From Pseudomonadota bacterium (GTDB taxonomy: Bacteria > Desulfobacterota > Binatia > Binatales > Binataceae): a stretch of 64,000 nt of DNA. The number at the start of each line of letters is the position of its first letter. Positions within the stretch are counted from its first letter, which is position 1. This document shows, piece after piece, positions 36,361 to 45,142 of this stretch. Position numbers and translations under genes: made by a program. The stretch is taken from the NCBI GenBank assembly GCA_021324855.1, contig JAJPIG010000015.1, positions 332,196-396,195 of the forward strand, written 5' to 3'. The notes below the pieces were generated by a model. The model was not told the origin of the DNA and searched no databases. It saw nothing but the letters and a program-made list of their open reading frames with translations.

Positions 36361-37227
36361 TTGGAACACTTCGAAATCGATCCCGGATGGCGCGATGAGA
36401 GCATCAGCGCGCCTTCCCGTTCGCGCGGAGTTTCGCCTCACGCGCTCGGCTTTTCGATCGCCGCGCATTTGCTGCTTGCGGGACTGGCGGTTGTTATCCT
36501 GCTCCGTTTCGCCGCGTCGCGGCCGTCGCATCCCGAGTACCTCGTCGCGCGCATCGTCGATCGTCTTCCCGGTGCAGAGGGCGGCCACTCGAAACCGGGC
36601 ACGGTTAGCGATGCAGGGCGGCAATCCAAATCCGCGCAGGCAACAAGCAGGGCGGCTCCGCCGTCGACGCCTGCGCATCATCCGCGGAGCGTCCGTAAAT
36701 GGATTCAAAATCGCCTCGCTTCCGCGAAAACGACGGCGCGAAAATACGAAGATGAAGTGGACGACAATCCCCAAAAGATTGCGAAGACGGAAACTCCGAC
36801 GTTCGCGATGAAAACCGCGGCGGGACTGAATGTTCGCGCCGCGGCGATCGGTGGATCGTCGAGCGCGTCCGGGCGCGGGACTGGCAGTGGCGCGACCGGC
36901 CCCGGCAGCGGCGGGGGCGGATCGGGATCCGATTCGGAAGCACATGCGGCGTATGGTTCCGCGCCGGCGCCCGAGTATCCGAACGAAGCACGCCAGATGG
37001 AGCAACAGGGGCTCGTGATGCTCCGCGTGTTGGTGAGCGCCGACGGCGCAGCGAAGCGGATCGAGATCGCGCGCAGCTCCGGCTTTCAATCGCTCGACGA
37101 CGCGGCGCTGGAAACGGTGCGCGACCGATGGCGGTTTGTCCCGGCGATGCGCGCGGGCGCGGCGATCGAGAGCTGGGTGACGGTACCGATCCGGTTTGCG
37201 CTGACCGAGGCTGACGCTGCCAACTGA
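36361..37227 (+). CDS. TonB C-terminal-domain protein (energy transducer TonB-like)
   Basis: About 288 residues: one membrane segment near 32-48, a Ser/Gly/Ala-rich linker (about 110-200), and a C-terminal TonB domain with the YPNEARQMEQQGLVMLRVLV and FQSLDDAALETVRDRWRFVPA signatures near 208-265. TonB links the ExbBD motor to outer-membrane receptors or acts as a related cell-envelope protein. No ExbB/ExbD or receptor is near. The start appears to be a TTG at 36361, 22 bases after the oxygenase stop, without a clear ribosome site. Confidence 0.82.
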   Translation: MEHFEIDPGWRDESISAPSRSRGVSPHALGFSIAAHLLLAGLAVVILLRFAASRPSHPEYLVARIVDRLPGAEGGHSKPGTVSDAGRQSKSAQATSRAAPPSTPAHHPRSVRKWIQNRLASAKTTARKYEDEVDDNPQKIAKTETPTFAMKTAAGLNVRAAAIGGSSSASGRGTGSGATGPGSGGGGSGSDSEAHAAYGSAPAPEYPNEARQMEQQGLVMLRVLVSADGAAKRIEIARSSGFQSLDDAALETVRDRWRFVPAMRAGAAIESWVTVPIRFALTEADAAN

Positions 37228-37258
37228 AGATGGCGACGCGCGCCATCGCGGAGGAGCC

Positions 37259-37699
37259 GTGAAGGAGAAGTTACAGCAAGACTTGAAGATCGCGATGAAG
37301 GCGGGAGAGCAGGAGCGCGCGCGCGTGATGACCCTGCGCGGCATCTTGGCCGAAATCACGCGGCTCGAAAAAGAGGTGATGCACGAGGCGGGCGAGGCCG
37401 AGATCATCCAGATCATCAAGCGCGAGCGCGCCCGCCGCGACGAAGCGCTCGGGTTCGCGCGCCAGGCCGGGCGGCAGGACTTGATCGATCAGAACGAGCG
37501 CGAGGCGAAGATCCTCGATGCTTATCTGCCGGCGGCGGTCGGCGCTGACGAGGTGAACGCCGTGATCGCCGAGGCGATGGCTGCGGGCGCCAATCAGATC
37601 GGACCGATCATGAAGGCCTTGCGCGATCGCTTCGGACCGCGACTGGACGGGAAGCTGGCGAGCGAGATGGTGAAAAAGGCGCTGGCCGCAAAATCCTGA
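37259..37699 (+). CDS. yqeY: YqeY (GatB/YqeY-domain) protein
   Basis: A 146-residue member of the YqeY family, resembling the C-terminal tail domain of GatB. It contains the family core EIIQIIKRERARRDEALGFA near 48-67, the LDAYLPAAV segment near 85-93 and the final GKLASEMVKKAL. Its cellular role is not established, though an amidotransferase-like role in tRNA charging has been suggested from fold. The start is a GTG with GGAGG 4 bases away, 32 bases after the TonB-like gene, convergent with the ABC-F gene. Confidence 0.9.
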   Translation: MKEKLQQDLKIAMKAGEQERARVMTLRGILAEITRLEKEVMHEAGEAEIIQIIKRERARRDEALGFARQAGRQDLIDQNEREAKILDAYLPAAVGADEVNAVIAEAMAAGANQIGPIMKALRDRFGPRLDGKLASEMVKKALAAKS

Positions 37700-37703
37700 C
37701 CGT

Positions 37704-39662
37704 TCAACGGGCGTCGTCCGCGCCGCGCTCGAGGCTCATCAGCTCGGCGTACAACCTTTCGATTTCGCGCCCGAGCTTTTCATAACGGCCGATCACTTCG
37801 TTGGCATCGGACCGTTTCAAGTAGAAACTCGGGTCGTTCATGATGCCGCCGAGGGTCATCTTTTCGGTCTCCTTACGCTCGATCTCGCCCTCGATTCGTT
37901 CACGGGCGCGCGCCGCGGATTCGCGGCGGCGCTCGGCTTCGCGTTCGCGCTTGCGCGCCGCGTTCTGATCGCGGCGCGCCGCCTCCGAGCGTCCATTGCG
38001 CTCGGGCGCCGCGCCGTTGCGCGATGCGCCGGCTGAGGCCGCCGCGGGGCCGGCGGCCTCAGCCGCCTTCTTCGCCAGGTAGTCGTCGTAGTTGCCGAGA
38101 TAGCGAATCGCGAGACCCCGGCCGACCTCGATGACCTCGGTCACCAGCTCGTTCAACAGGTAACGATCGTGGCTGACGATCACGACCGTCCCCGGAAAGC
38201 GGCGCAACGCCTCGAGCAGCGTGTCCTTCGCAACGATGTCAAGATTGTTAGTCGGCTCGTCGAGCAGCAGGCAATTGTTGCGATGCGCCAGCACCTTGGC
38301 GAGCGCCAGCCGCGCGCGCTCGCCGCCCGAGAGCACGCCCACGCGCTTTTCGACCTCGTCGCCCGAGAACAGCATCGCGCCGAGCAGTCCGCGAATCTCC
38401 GTGGTCGTCATGCCCTCGGCCGCGTCGCTGAGTTCGTTCAGCACGCGCTTTTCATAGTCGAGCCCCTCGGCAAGATTCTGCGCGAAGTAGCCGATCCGTA
38501 CGCCGTCGCCGACCCGTCGTTCCCCGGCGGTCAGCGGTTCGACGCCGGCGAGAATCTTCATCATGGTCGACTTGCCGGCGCCGTTCGGACCGACCAGCGC
38601 GATTCGCGCGCCGCGCTCGATCACCAGGTCGATGCCGTCATAGACCGTGAGCGGTCCGTATTTTTTCACCCCGCCGCGCAGCTCGAACACCCGGCGCGCG
38701 CCGCGTTCGCACACCGGAAAACTGATCGCAGGCGGCTTCTCGATGTTGGCCGGCGGTTCGAGCCGCACGATCTTCTCGAGCTGTTTGATTCGGCTCTGGA
38801 CGAGGCTTGCCTTGCTCGCCTGGTAGCGAAAGCGGCTGATGAACGCCTCGATATGCTCGATCTCGTCGCGCTGTTTCTGGTAGGCGGCAAGCTCGGCCGC
38901 GAAGCGTTCGTTCCTCTGCACGAGATATTTCGAGTAACCGCCGATGTATTCCGTGAGCCGGCCGCGCGACACTTCGACAGTGCGGGTCGTGACGCGATCG
39001 AGGAAGTAGCGGTCGTGCGAAACCACGATCAGTCCGCCGGGATAATCCGCCAGGTAATCCTCGAGCCAGTTGCGCGCCTCGATATCGAGATGATTCGTGG
39101 GCTCGTCGAGCATCAGGAATTCCGGCTCGGTGAGCAGCAACTTCGCGAGCGCGATGCGCATCCGGATGCCGCCTGAGAACTCGGCGACATCGCGTCCAAG
39201 GTCGACGGGCGTGAAGCCGAGCCCGAAGAGCAGCGCCTCGGCGCGGCTCTCGGCAGTGTAGAAACGATGGCGTTCGAGATTGGTCAGGACTTCGCCGAGT
39301 TCGGCGAGCGCCGCGTCGTGCACGGGGCCGGTGTGCTCGCGGGCGAGAATCTGTTCGAGCTCGATCCGCCGCGCGTCCAGCGCGCGCAGCTCGGTCAGCG
39401 CGCTGAGCGTCTCCTCGATGACGCTGCGCCCGGCCATCTCGGGCGCGTCCTGGGCGAGGTAGCCGACGCGGGTGCGCTGGGGCCGGCTGATGCGGCCGGA
39501 GTCGGGCGCGATCTGCTCAGCGATCATTTTGAGCAGCGTCGATTTGCCGGCGCCGTTGAGGCCGACCAGCCCCACGCGCGCGTCATCGGCCATCGACCAG
39601 CTCGCACCATCGAGGATGGTCTGCCCGCCGTAGGATTTTCTGAGGTTGTCGAGCGTCAGCAC
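37704..39662 (-). CDS. ABC-F family ATP-binding protein
   Basis: A 652-residue tandem-ATPase protein without membrane segments. Two Walker A motifs are GLNGAGKST at 34-42 and GPNGAGKST near 358-366; the signature motifs are FSGGIRMRIA and LSGGERARLA, and the Walker B ends are LMLDEPTNHLD and LLLDEPTNNLD. The C-terminal 110 residues are a charged coiled coil. ABC-F proteins act on the ribosome (EttA/Uup types) or protect it from antibiotics. The linker and coiled coil resemble Uup/YheS more than the antibiotic-resistance groups, but that is not decisive. Confidence 0.92.
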   Translation of the reverse strand: MLTLDNLRKSYGGQTILDGASWSMADDARVGLVGLNGAGKSTLLKMIAEQIAPDSGRISRPQRTRVGYLAQDAPEMAGRSVIEETLSALTELRALDARRIELEQILAREHTGPVHDAALAELGEVLTNLERHRFYTAESRAEALLFGLGFTPVDLGRDVAEFSGGIRMRIALAKLLLTEPEFLMLDEPTNHLDIEARNWLEDYLADYPGGLIVVSHDRYFLDRVTTRTVEVSRGRLTEYIGGYSKYLVQRNERFAAELAAYQKQRDEIEHIEAFISRFRYQASKASLVQSRIKQLEKIVRLEPPANIEKPPAISFPVCERGARRVFELRGGVKKYGPLTVYDGIDLVIERGARIALVGPNGAGKSTMMKILAGVEPLTAGERRVGDGVRIGYFAQNLAEGLDYEKRVLNELSDAAEGMTTTEIRGLLGAMLFSGDEVEKRVGVLSGGERARLALAKVLAHRNNCLLLDEPTNNLDIVAKDTLLEALRRFPGTVVIVSHDRYLLNELVTEVIEVGRGLAIRYLGNYDDYLAKKAAEAAGPAAASAGASRNGAAPERNGRSEAARRDQNAARKREREAERRRESAARARERIEGEIERKETEKMTLGGIMNDPSFYLKRSDANEVIGRYEKLGREIERLYAELMSLERGADDAR

Positions 39663-39724
39663 GAGAGTTTTCCGCGCAGGTCAATCCTTAAATGATACCG
39701 GCGCGGCGTCCGACGCGGAAGCGG

Positions 39725-39901
39725 CTATCGGTTGGGTGGCGGCGGAATCGGCAGGCCGTGCAGGCGCAGGAACGACAACTTGTCCCAGTAACCGCGTTGA
39801 AAGACGATCCGATCGTTAACGACGTGGAAGAAGCCGCAGCCGCGGAGACCCATCGGATCGCGCCATTCAAGGATTAGTCGCTTTCCTGTGTGCCGGTCAG
39901 T
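39725..39901 (-). pseudogene. Truncated C-terminal fragment of an NTF2/SnoaL-like protein
   Basis: The minus-strand frame ending at the TAG at 39727-39725 encodes TGKRLILEWRDPMG and then GCGFFHVVNDRIVFQRGYWD, which resembles the C-terminal half of a nuclear-transport-factor-2/SnoaL-like domain. It has no start of its own. Going upstream, the homology fades inside the 3' end of the neighbouring secreted-protein gene, which uses a different frame, and no N-terminal half is found. The likely history is a deletion or recombination that joined the two. The upstream limit given is approximate. Confidence 0.6.
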
Positions 39902-40413
39902 TTGATGACGAGTTTCTGGGTAGCGAGATTCGCCGTGCCATGGAACAGGCCGTTCCCAATCTGGGTGCCGAGCGAGCTGGCGATGCTGAAGCCGCCGCCG
40001 ATGATTTCAATCTGATGATTGCTTAACGACTTGCACAGGGCTCCGACGCTGTTGATCGTCTGAGTGTCCTTCGTGCCCTCGAGTTCGAAAGTCACGAAAA
40101 CCGGATTGCACGTAAAATCAGTGTCGTCCTTGGTTCCGATGCTGGTATCAATGGTGATATCGAAATTCGATACGCCGGTAACTTTACCGACCTCTCCGCC
40201 CTTTGCATTTGCATTGCTGACCGTCACGCATTCGCACGTGTCACCGCTTGGGCATTGATTGGAAAACCCTTGCGTGCACTGACCTGCAACGGGAGCGCTC
40301 GCGGTACCGCTCACCGTCTCAACGAATTGTTTGGGCGTGCTCGCCAGCGCGATTCCGAAAGGTATCGAAACTGTGAAAGCCATCACCGCAACGACCCGAT
40401 TCATCCTACCCAT
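39874..40413 (-). CDS. Hypothetical secreted Cys-rich protein
   Basis: A 179-residue protein with a signal peptide at about 1-26, a Cys-rich segment (QCTQGFSNQCPSGDTCECV near 45-63) and a beta-rich C-terminal half. No catalytic motif or family is recognised. AAGGAGGGG precedes the ATG at 40413, so it is well translated. Its 3' end overlaps the NTF2-like fragment in another frame, which may mean the original C-terminus was altered. Confidence 0.65.
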   Translation of the reverse strand: MGRMNRVVAVMAFTVSIPFGIALASTPKQFVETVSGTASAPVAGQCTQGFSNQCPSGDTCECVTVSNANAKGGEVGKVTGVSNFDITIDTSIGTKDDTDFTCNPVFVTFELEGTKDTQTINSVGALCKSLSNHQIEIIGGGFSIASSLGTQIGNGLFHGTANLATQKLVIKLTGTQESD

Positions 40414-40711
40414 TGAACCCCTCCTTATTGCGTCGATATCTTGCCTGCTCTAAGCGCTATCAGGATCCCTGCCGCTGACAAGGGCCGCGGCGGCAGGGCA
40501 TTTCCTATAACAAAACTCGCTCCCTCGATGATAGCGTCACAAAATGGCAGTGACGGTAACTACCATTTTCACCTCTCACTCAGACTCAGTTCACTTGGAA
40601 AATGGAAAATCCGGGTTCGGGGCGGCTTCTCTCGGCTTCATGGTCGGATCGTCCGCCGGACGCCGCCGGGGATCAATGCTGATTGAGGTATTGAAAAATT
40701 TCATCCTTGCC
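40414..40711. other. Intergenic interval between divergent genes
   Basis: No convincing gene lies in this stretch. Short open frames on the plus strand lack a ribosome site and family features. It holds the upstream region of the divergent secreted-protein gene and leads into the ECF-type promoter listed next. Confidence 0.5.
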
Positions 40712-40740
40712 TGTCGATCTGACCGATCCTCATTCGACTA
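40712..40740 (+). promoter_or_regulatory. Candidate ECF-type promoter of the YCII/sigma unit
   Basis: TGTCGA at 40712-40717 and CGACTA at 40735-40740 are separated by 17 bases and lie 36 bases before the YCII start. From memory, ECF42-group sigma factors recognise a TGTCGA -35 and a CGA-containing -10 upstream of their own DGPF-sigma operons, so this looks like autoregulation. Confidence 0.6.
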
Positions 40741-40776
40741 GCTTGTGAAAACGTGAAACCAACAGGAGGATTTACG

Positions 40777-41118
40777 ATGCAATACATGCTTCTGATTTAC
40801 GAAGGTCAGCGGCCGCCGATGAGCTCGGAAGAGCAGGGCAAGCTGATACAGGAATACGCCGCATTCACGCAGGGAATCGTGCAGAGCGGCCATTTCAAGG
40901 CCGGCGACCCGTTGGAGTCTGCCTCGACCGCGACCTCGGTCAGGGTCCGCAACGGCAAGACGCTGCTGACCGATGGCCCGTTCGTCGAGACCAAGGAACA
41001 GGTGATTGGCTACTACATCGTGGAAGCCAAGGACCTGGATGAGGCGGCATCGATCGCGAGCCGCATTCCCTCCGCGCGCGTCGGTGGCATCGAGATTCGC
41101 CCGCTTCGCAAGATGTAG
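40777..41118 (+). CDS. YCII/DGPF-domain protein
   Basis: A 113-residue protein of the YCII-related (DGPF) family. The opening MQYMLLIYEG and the LLTDGPFVETKEQVIGYYIVEA segment near 68-89 are diagnostic. The family is a ferredoxin-like dimeric barrel of unknown chemistry that is often encoded next to ECF42-type sigma factors. AGGAGG precedes the ATG at 40777; an upstream GTG in the same frame lies before that ribosome site and is not used. The sigma gene follows by 52 bases on the same strand. Confidence 0.9.
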   Translation: MQYMLLIYEGQRPPMSSEEQGKLIQEYAAFTQGIVQSGHFKAGDPLESASTATSVRVRNGKTLLTDGPFVETKEQVIGYYIVEAKDLDEAASIASRIPSARVGGIEIRPLRKM

Positions 41119-41170
41119 CCGAGGCTGGCTCGTCGGCCGCTCTGCGGGTAGCCTGCCCGCAGAGCGGCTG

Positions 41171-42421
41171 ATGGAGCGCACGGCCATAGAGCAGGTCTAT
41201 CGCGCCGATTACGGTCGCATCCTCGCGCGGCTCATTTATCTGCTCGGTGATTTCGCGCTGGCCGAAGATGCCGCGCAGGAGGCTTTCGGCGCGGCCCTCG
41301 AACAATGGAGCCTCGACGGAATCCCCGCGAATCCCAGCGCCTGGATCATTTCGACCGCCCGTCACAAGGCGATCGATCGTCTCCGGCGGCGCGCGGCGTT
41401 CGATTCAAGACGCGATGAAATCCTGCGCTCGATCGAGAATCAGATGACGTCAGAGGAGACCGGCGAGGATAGTGCGATTCCTGACGAGCGCCTGCGGCTC
41501 ATCTTTACGTGCTGTCATCCCGCGCTCGCGCTCGAAGCCCAGGTGGCGCTTTCGCTGCGGACGTTGTGCGGCCTCTCGACCGAGGAGATCGCGCGTGCGT
41601 TCCTCGTTCCGGGACCTACGATGGCGCAGCGGTTGGTGCGTGCGCAGCGCAAGATTCGCGCGGCGCGCATTCCCTACGAGGTGCCGTCGAGCGAACAACT
41701 CGCGGAACGTCTCGACGGGGTGCTGGCGGTAATTTATCTGGTTTTCAACGAGGGCTACTCAGCTACCGCCGGCGATCCGCTCGTGCGACGGGATCTTTGC
41801 GCTGAAGCCATCAGGTTAGGCCGCGTGCTTCGCGAGCTGATTCCCGACGATGCAGAAGCGGCGGGTTTGCTCGCGCTGATGCTGCTTCACGACGCGCGGC
41901 GCGAAACCCGGCTCGATGCGGCGGGCGAGATGGTGCTGCTCGAGGATCAGGATCGCAGCCGCTGGGACCGGGCCCAGATCGATGAAGGGCTGAAGCTGGT
42001 TGAGATCGCGCTGACCCGCGCTCGTCCGCCCGGACCGTATGCGGTTCAAGCAGCGATCGCCGCATCGCATGCCCGCGTCCCGCGCGCCACCGACACCGAT
42101 TGGCGTGAAATCGCGGAACTGTACGCTTACCTGCTGACACTTCGGCCATCGCCCGTGATCGCATTGAATCGCGCGGTCGCGATTGCGATGGCTTACGGGC
42201 CGACGCAGGGACTCGAGCTGATCGATGCGATCGAAACCGGCGGCGAGCTGCGCGACTACTATCTGCTGCCCGCGGCGCGCGCCGACCTGCTGCGGCGGAT
42301 GGAGCGGTGGCCCGAGGCAGCCATCGCTTACCGCGCGGCGCTCGCACTGGCGCAAAATAATCCGGAACGTCGATTTCTGGAGCGCCGTTTGGCTGAGGCC
42401 GAGATGCGCGCCGCGCGCTAA
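41171..42421 (+). CDS. ECF42-type RNA polymerase sigma factor with C-terminal TPR-like extension
   Basis: A 416-residue sigma factor. Region 2 spans about 5-75 (LAEDAAQEAFGAALEQW, and the promoter-melting TARHKAIDRLRRRA), and region 4 about 110-165 (LSTEEIARAFLVPGPTMAQRL helix-turn-helix). The remaining 240 residues form the helical, TPR-like extension typical of the ECF42 (SigJ-like, DUF6596) group. No separate anti-sigma factor is present; the extension itself is thought to regulate activity. The open frame begins further upstream, but the ATG at 41171 fits the family N-terminus. It likely controls its own YCII-sigma unit. Confidence 0.9.
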   Translation: MERTAIEQVYRADYGRILARLIYLLGDFALAEDAAQEAFGAALEQWSLDGIPANPSAWIISTARHKAIDRLRRRAAFDSRRDEILRSIENQMTSEETGEDSAIPDERLRLIFTCCHPALALEAQVALSLRTLCGLSTEEIARAFLVPGPTMAQRLVRAQRKIRAARIPYEVPSSEQLAERLDGVLAVIYLVFNEGYSATAGDPLVRRDLCAEAIRLGRVLRELIPDDAEAAGLLALMLLHDARRETRLDAAGEMVLLEDQDRSRWDRAQIDEGLKLVEIALTRARPPGPYAVQAAIAASHARVPRATDTDWREIAELYAYLLTLRPSPVIALNRAVAIAMAYGPTQGLELIDAIETGGELRDYYLLPAARADLLRRMERWPEAAIAYRAALALAQNNPERRFLERRLAEAEMRAAR

Positions 42422-42520
42422 AATGGCTATGACTCTTTGTGCCGCCGCTGGTTGCGCGACGGGCGGCGCACAGGGCAGCATAGTGAGCCATCGAGGGGAG
42501 CGCCCCGCGATTCGAGCATC

Positions 42521-43939
42521 GTGCTGTTCAACTCGTATCTGTTCACGTTCGGTTTTCTGCCGATTACGCTGATAATCTTCGGCCTGCTGGCGCGATCGGG
42601 AAATTTAATCGCGACCGCATGGTTCACGATCCTCGCCTCACTGTTTTTTTACGGCTGGTGGAACTGGCATTACATCTTCCTGTTCGGATTCTCGGTCGGT
42701 TTCAACTATTTGTGGTCTTTGCTCCTGATTCCCGCGAACGGAGCTGCCGAGGAGGAGCGCAGCCGGCGCGTGCGGCGGATGCTGCTCGGGGTCGGCGTCG
42801 CGGTGAATCTGGCGCTGCTCGGCTATTTCAAATACCGCAACTTCCTGGTCGACAGCGTCGGGATGGCGCTCGGCAGGCATTGGAATCTCGCGCCGCTGGT
42901 CCTGCCGCTGGCGGTATCATTCTTCACCTTCGAGCAGATCACCTATCTTTCGGCGGCCTCCAACGGCGAGCCTGGGACCGGCGACTTCACCAGCTACTGC
43001 ATGTTCATCGCGTTTTTTCCGCATCTGATCGCGGGTCCGATCGTGCGTTACAACGAGATCTATCCGCAGTTCAATCGCAACACGCATTTCGCGCTGACGG
43101 CGGAGAATTTGAGCGACGGCCTGATGATCTTCGCGATCGGGCTGTTCAAGAAGGTGATTATCGCAGACACCTTCCGCGACATCGTCGATCCGATCTTCGC
43201 CCATCCCGGGCCGGTGATCTTCCGCGACGCCTGGGGGGCGGCGCTGGGCTTCGCGCTGCAGATCTACTTCGATTTTTCAGGCTACTCGGACATGGCGATC
43301 GGGCTCGCGCGGATGTTCGGCGTACGATTCCCCGAGAACTTCGATTCGCCGTACAAATCGCGCGACCTCGTGCAGTTCTGGCGCCGATGGCATATCACGC
43401 TCTCGTTCTTCCTGCGCGACTATCTCTATATTCCACTGGGTGGTAATCGACGCGGCGAGTTACGCCATTATCTCAATTTGATGATCACAATGGTGCTCGG
43501 CGGCCTCTGGCACGGCGCGAACTGGACCTTCGTGATGTGGGGAACGCTGCACGGTGTGGGACTGTCGCTGAACCATGCGCGCCGCAAAGCGGTGCGGAAG
43601 TTGCCCGATGCGGTGGCGTGGGCGGTCACCTTCATTTTCACCACGATCGCGTGGGTTTTCTTCCGTGCGATGACTTTCCGCCAGGCGGCCTTTCTGCTGC
43701 GCGGGATGGCGGGGCTCGCGGGGAGCGCGGCGATCGCGCACAAGTACTCGGTCAACGCGCATGACTATACGCGAATCGCGCTCGTGCTCGCGATTGCGCT
43801 GTTCGGTCCGAATCGGCAGACGATCATGAGCTACGAATGGCGCAACGACTATGTCTACGCCGGCGCGTTCGCCCTCCTAATGGCGGCGGCGACGATGACC
43901 ATGGCCAATCCGCCGCCCTTCATCTATTTCCAGTTCTGA
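42521..43939 (+). CDS. MBOAT-family membrane O-acyltransferase (AlgI-like)
   Basis: A 472-residue polytopic membrane protein. The start is a GTG giving the usual VLFNSYLFTFGFLP opening. Conserved active-site residues are His291 in FWRRWHITLSFFLRDYLYIPLGG and His331 in LGGLWHGANWTF, typical of the AlgI/DltB/PatA group that O-acylates exopolysaccharides, teichoic acids or peptidoglycan. An SGNH-like partner follows by 15 bases, as in AlgI-AlgJ/X-type pairs. The modified polymer cannot be identified. Confidence 0.92.
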   Translation: MLFNSYLFTFGFLPITLIIFGLLARSGNLIATAWFTILASLFFYGWWNWHYIFLFGFSVGFNYLWSLLLIPANGAAEEERSRRVRRMLLGVGVAVNLALLGYFKYRNFLVDSVGMALGRHWNLAPLVLPLAVSFFTFEQITYLSAASNGEPGTGDFTSYCMFIAFFPHLIAGPIVRYNEIYPQFNRNTHFALTAENLSDGLMIFAIGLFKKVIIADTFRDIVDPIFAHPGPVIFRDAWGAALGFALQIYFDFSGYSDMAIGLARMFGVRFPENFDSPYKSRDLVQFWRRWHITLSFFLRDYLYIPLGGNRRGELRHYLNLMITMVLGGLWHGANWTFVMWGTLHGVGLSLNHARRKAVRKLPDAVAWAVTFIFTTIAWVFFRAMTFRQAAFLLRGMAGLAGSAAIAHKYSVNAHDYTRIALVLAIALFGPNRQTIMSYEWRNDYVYAGAFALLMAAATMTMANPPPFIYFQF

Positions 43940-43954
43940 GCGGCCGCGCCGGCG

Positions 43955-45124
43955 ATGAAGCGCCGCCTGACACTGATGCTCGCGATGGCGGGCGTGCTGA
44001 TTTTGTGCGGCGCGCTCGTCAACTACCTGCTCAATCCGTACGGCTTCTGGAGTACGTCGTTGATTGATCCGGTGTTCCGCAAACCGAAGGATGAACACGT
44101 CGCGCTGCCCTATGCGATCCGCAGCGATGACATGACGACGCTGCTGATCGGAACTTCGCGCGTGGTGTTCGGGATGCGCATCGACGGCCTGAGCGCCAAC
44201 GGCTTCGTCAACGGCGGCATCCGCGCCGCGAGCATCCGCGAATCGTGCGCGACCGTCGATGCGGCGCTTTCGAATGCGCATCTGAAGCGGATCGTGTGGG
44301 GCATCGATTTCTTCCAGTTCAATCGCGGCTGGGATCCGGCGAACCCCGAATTCGATCGGCGGCTCGAAGGCGGCATCGGTCCGATCGTCGGCGACACGCT
44401 GCTCAGTCTCGCGGCATTCGACAATGGAATCGGCGATCTGAAGCGAATGATGCGCGGACGCGCGCGGCTTCCGAACACGGCACGCACCGAGGTGCCATGG
44501 CCGCTGGACGTTATCTGTCGGGAATATGCAAAAGAGCAAGGCCGCGGGCTGGTCAAAACGCCGGCCTCGGGAATCGTGAATCAAATCTCGGTGAACATGC
44601 CGAACTACCAGGGCTTCGATTTCTCGGAAAGCTTCTGGACGATATTCCGCGATTCGGTCGAGCGCGCCGAACGGCGCGGCGTCGAAGTGATCATATTCGT
44701 TCCGCCAATGAGCGCGTACGAACTCGAGGTGATTCGGCGCGCCGGCGATTGGGATCAGTTCGAGGCGTGGAAACGCCGGCTCGTGACGCTCGGTCCCGTA
44801 ACGGATTTCTCAGGCTACAATCGCCTCGCGTATCTCGACGATTACTACACGGACGTGATGCATCATAAGACTCCGATCGGTGAAGCGATCCTGCGCATCC
44901 TGCTCGGGATGCCGGCGCCGGCATGCTATGGAATCGACCAGAACCTGGGTGCCGCGATGGTTCGTCTCGATCGCCGCAATATCGAAATTGAGATCGCGGC
45001 ACAGGACCGGATGATGCGCGAAGCATCGAGCGCGGATTCGCGTTACGGACGGTTGGCCGAGGCGGCGCTGGTCGATCAGCGCGCGCGGCTCAAAGCGCGC
45101 CGGGAGGCCTCGGTAATCCCGTAG
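43955..45124 (+). CDS. SGNH/AlgJ-X-like partner of the MBOAT acyltransferase
   Basis: A 389-residue protein with an N-terminal membrane segment at about 5-25 and a periplasmic domain. A Ser68 in LIGTSRVVFG fits the nucleophile block, and Asp300-x-x-His303 in YYTDVMHHKT fits the SGNH D-x-x-H block. Together with the preceding MBOAT gene this suggests the periplasmic step of polymer O-acetylation. Sequence similarity to AlgJ/AlgX is limited, so the assignment rests on motifs and position. It ends 18 bases before the M24-like gene. Confidence 0.72.
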   Translation: MKRRLTLMLAMAGVLILCGALVNYLLNPYGFWSTSLIDPVFRKPKDEHVALPYAIRSDDMTTLLIGTSRVVFGMRIDGLSANGFVNGGIRAASIRESCATVDAALSNAHLKRIVWGIDFFQFNRGWDPANPEFDRRLEGGIGPIVGDTLLSLAAFDNGIGDLKRMMRGRARLPNTARTEVPWPLDVICREYAKEQGRGLVKTPASGIVNQISVNMPNYQGFDFSESFWTIFRDSVERAERRGVEVIIFVPPMSAYELEVIRRAGDWDQFEAWKRRLVTLGPVTDFSGYNRLAYLDDYYTDVMHHKTPIGEAILRILLGMPAPACYGIDQNLGAAMVRLDRRNIEIEIAAQDRMMREASSADSRYGRLAEAALVDQRARLKARREASVIP

Positions 45125-45142
45125 CGCGGAGGAGGCTCGGTG

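Noticed and set aside
40441..40741. Two short plus-strand frames before the ECF promoter
   Set aside because: No ribosome site or protein-like pattern; they overlap the promoter region.
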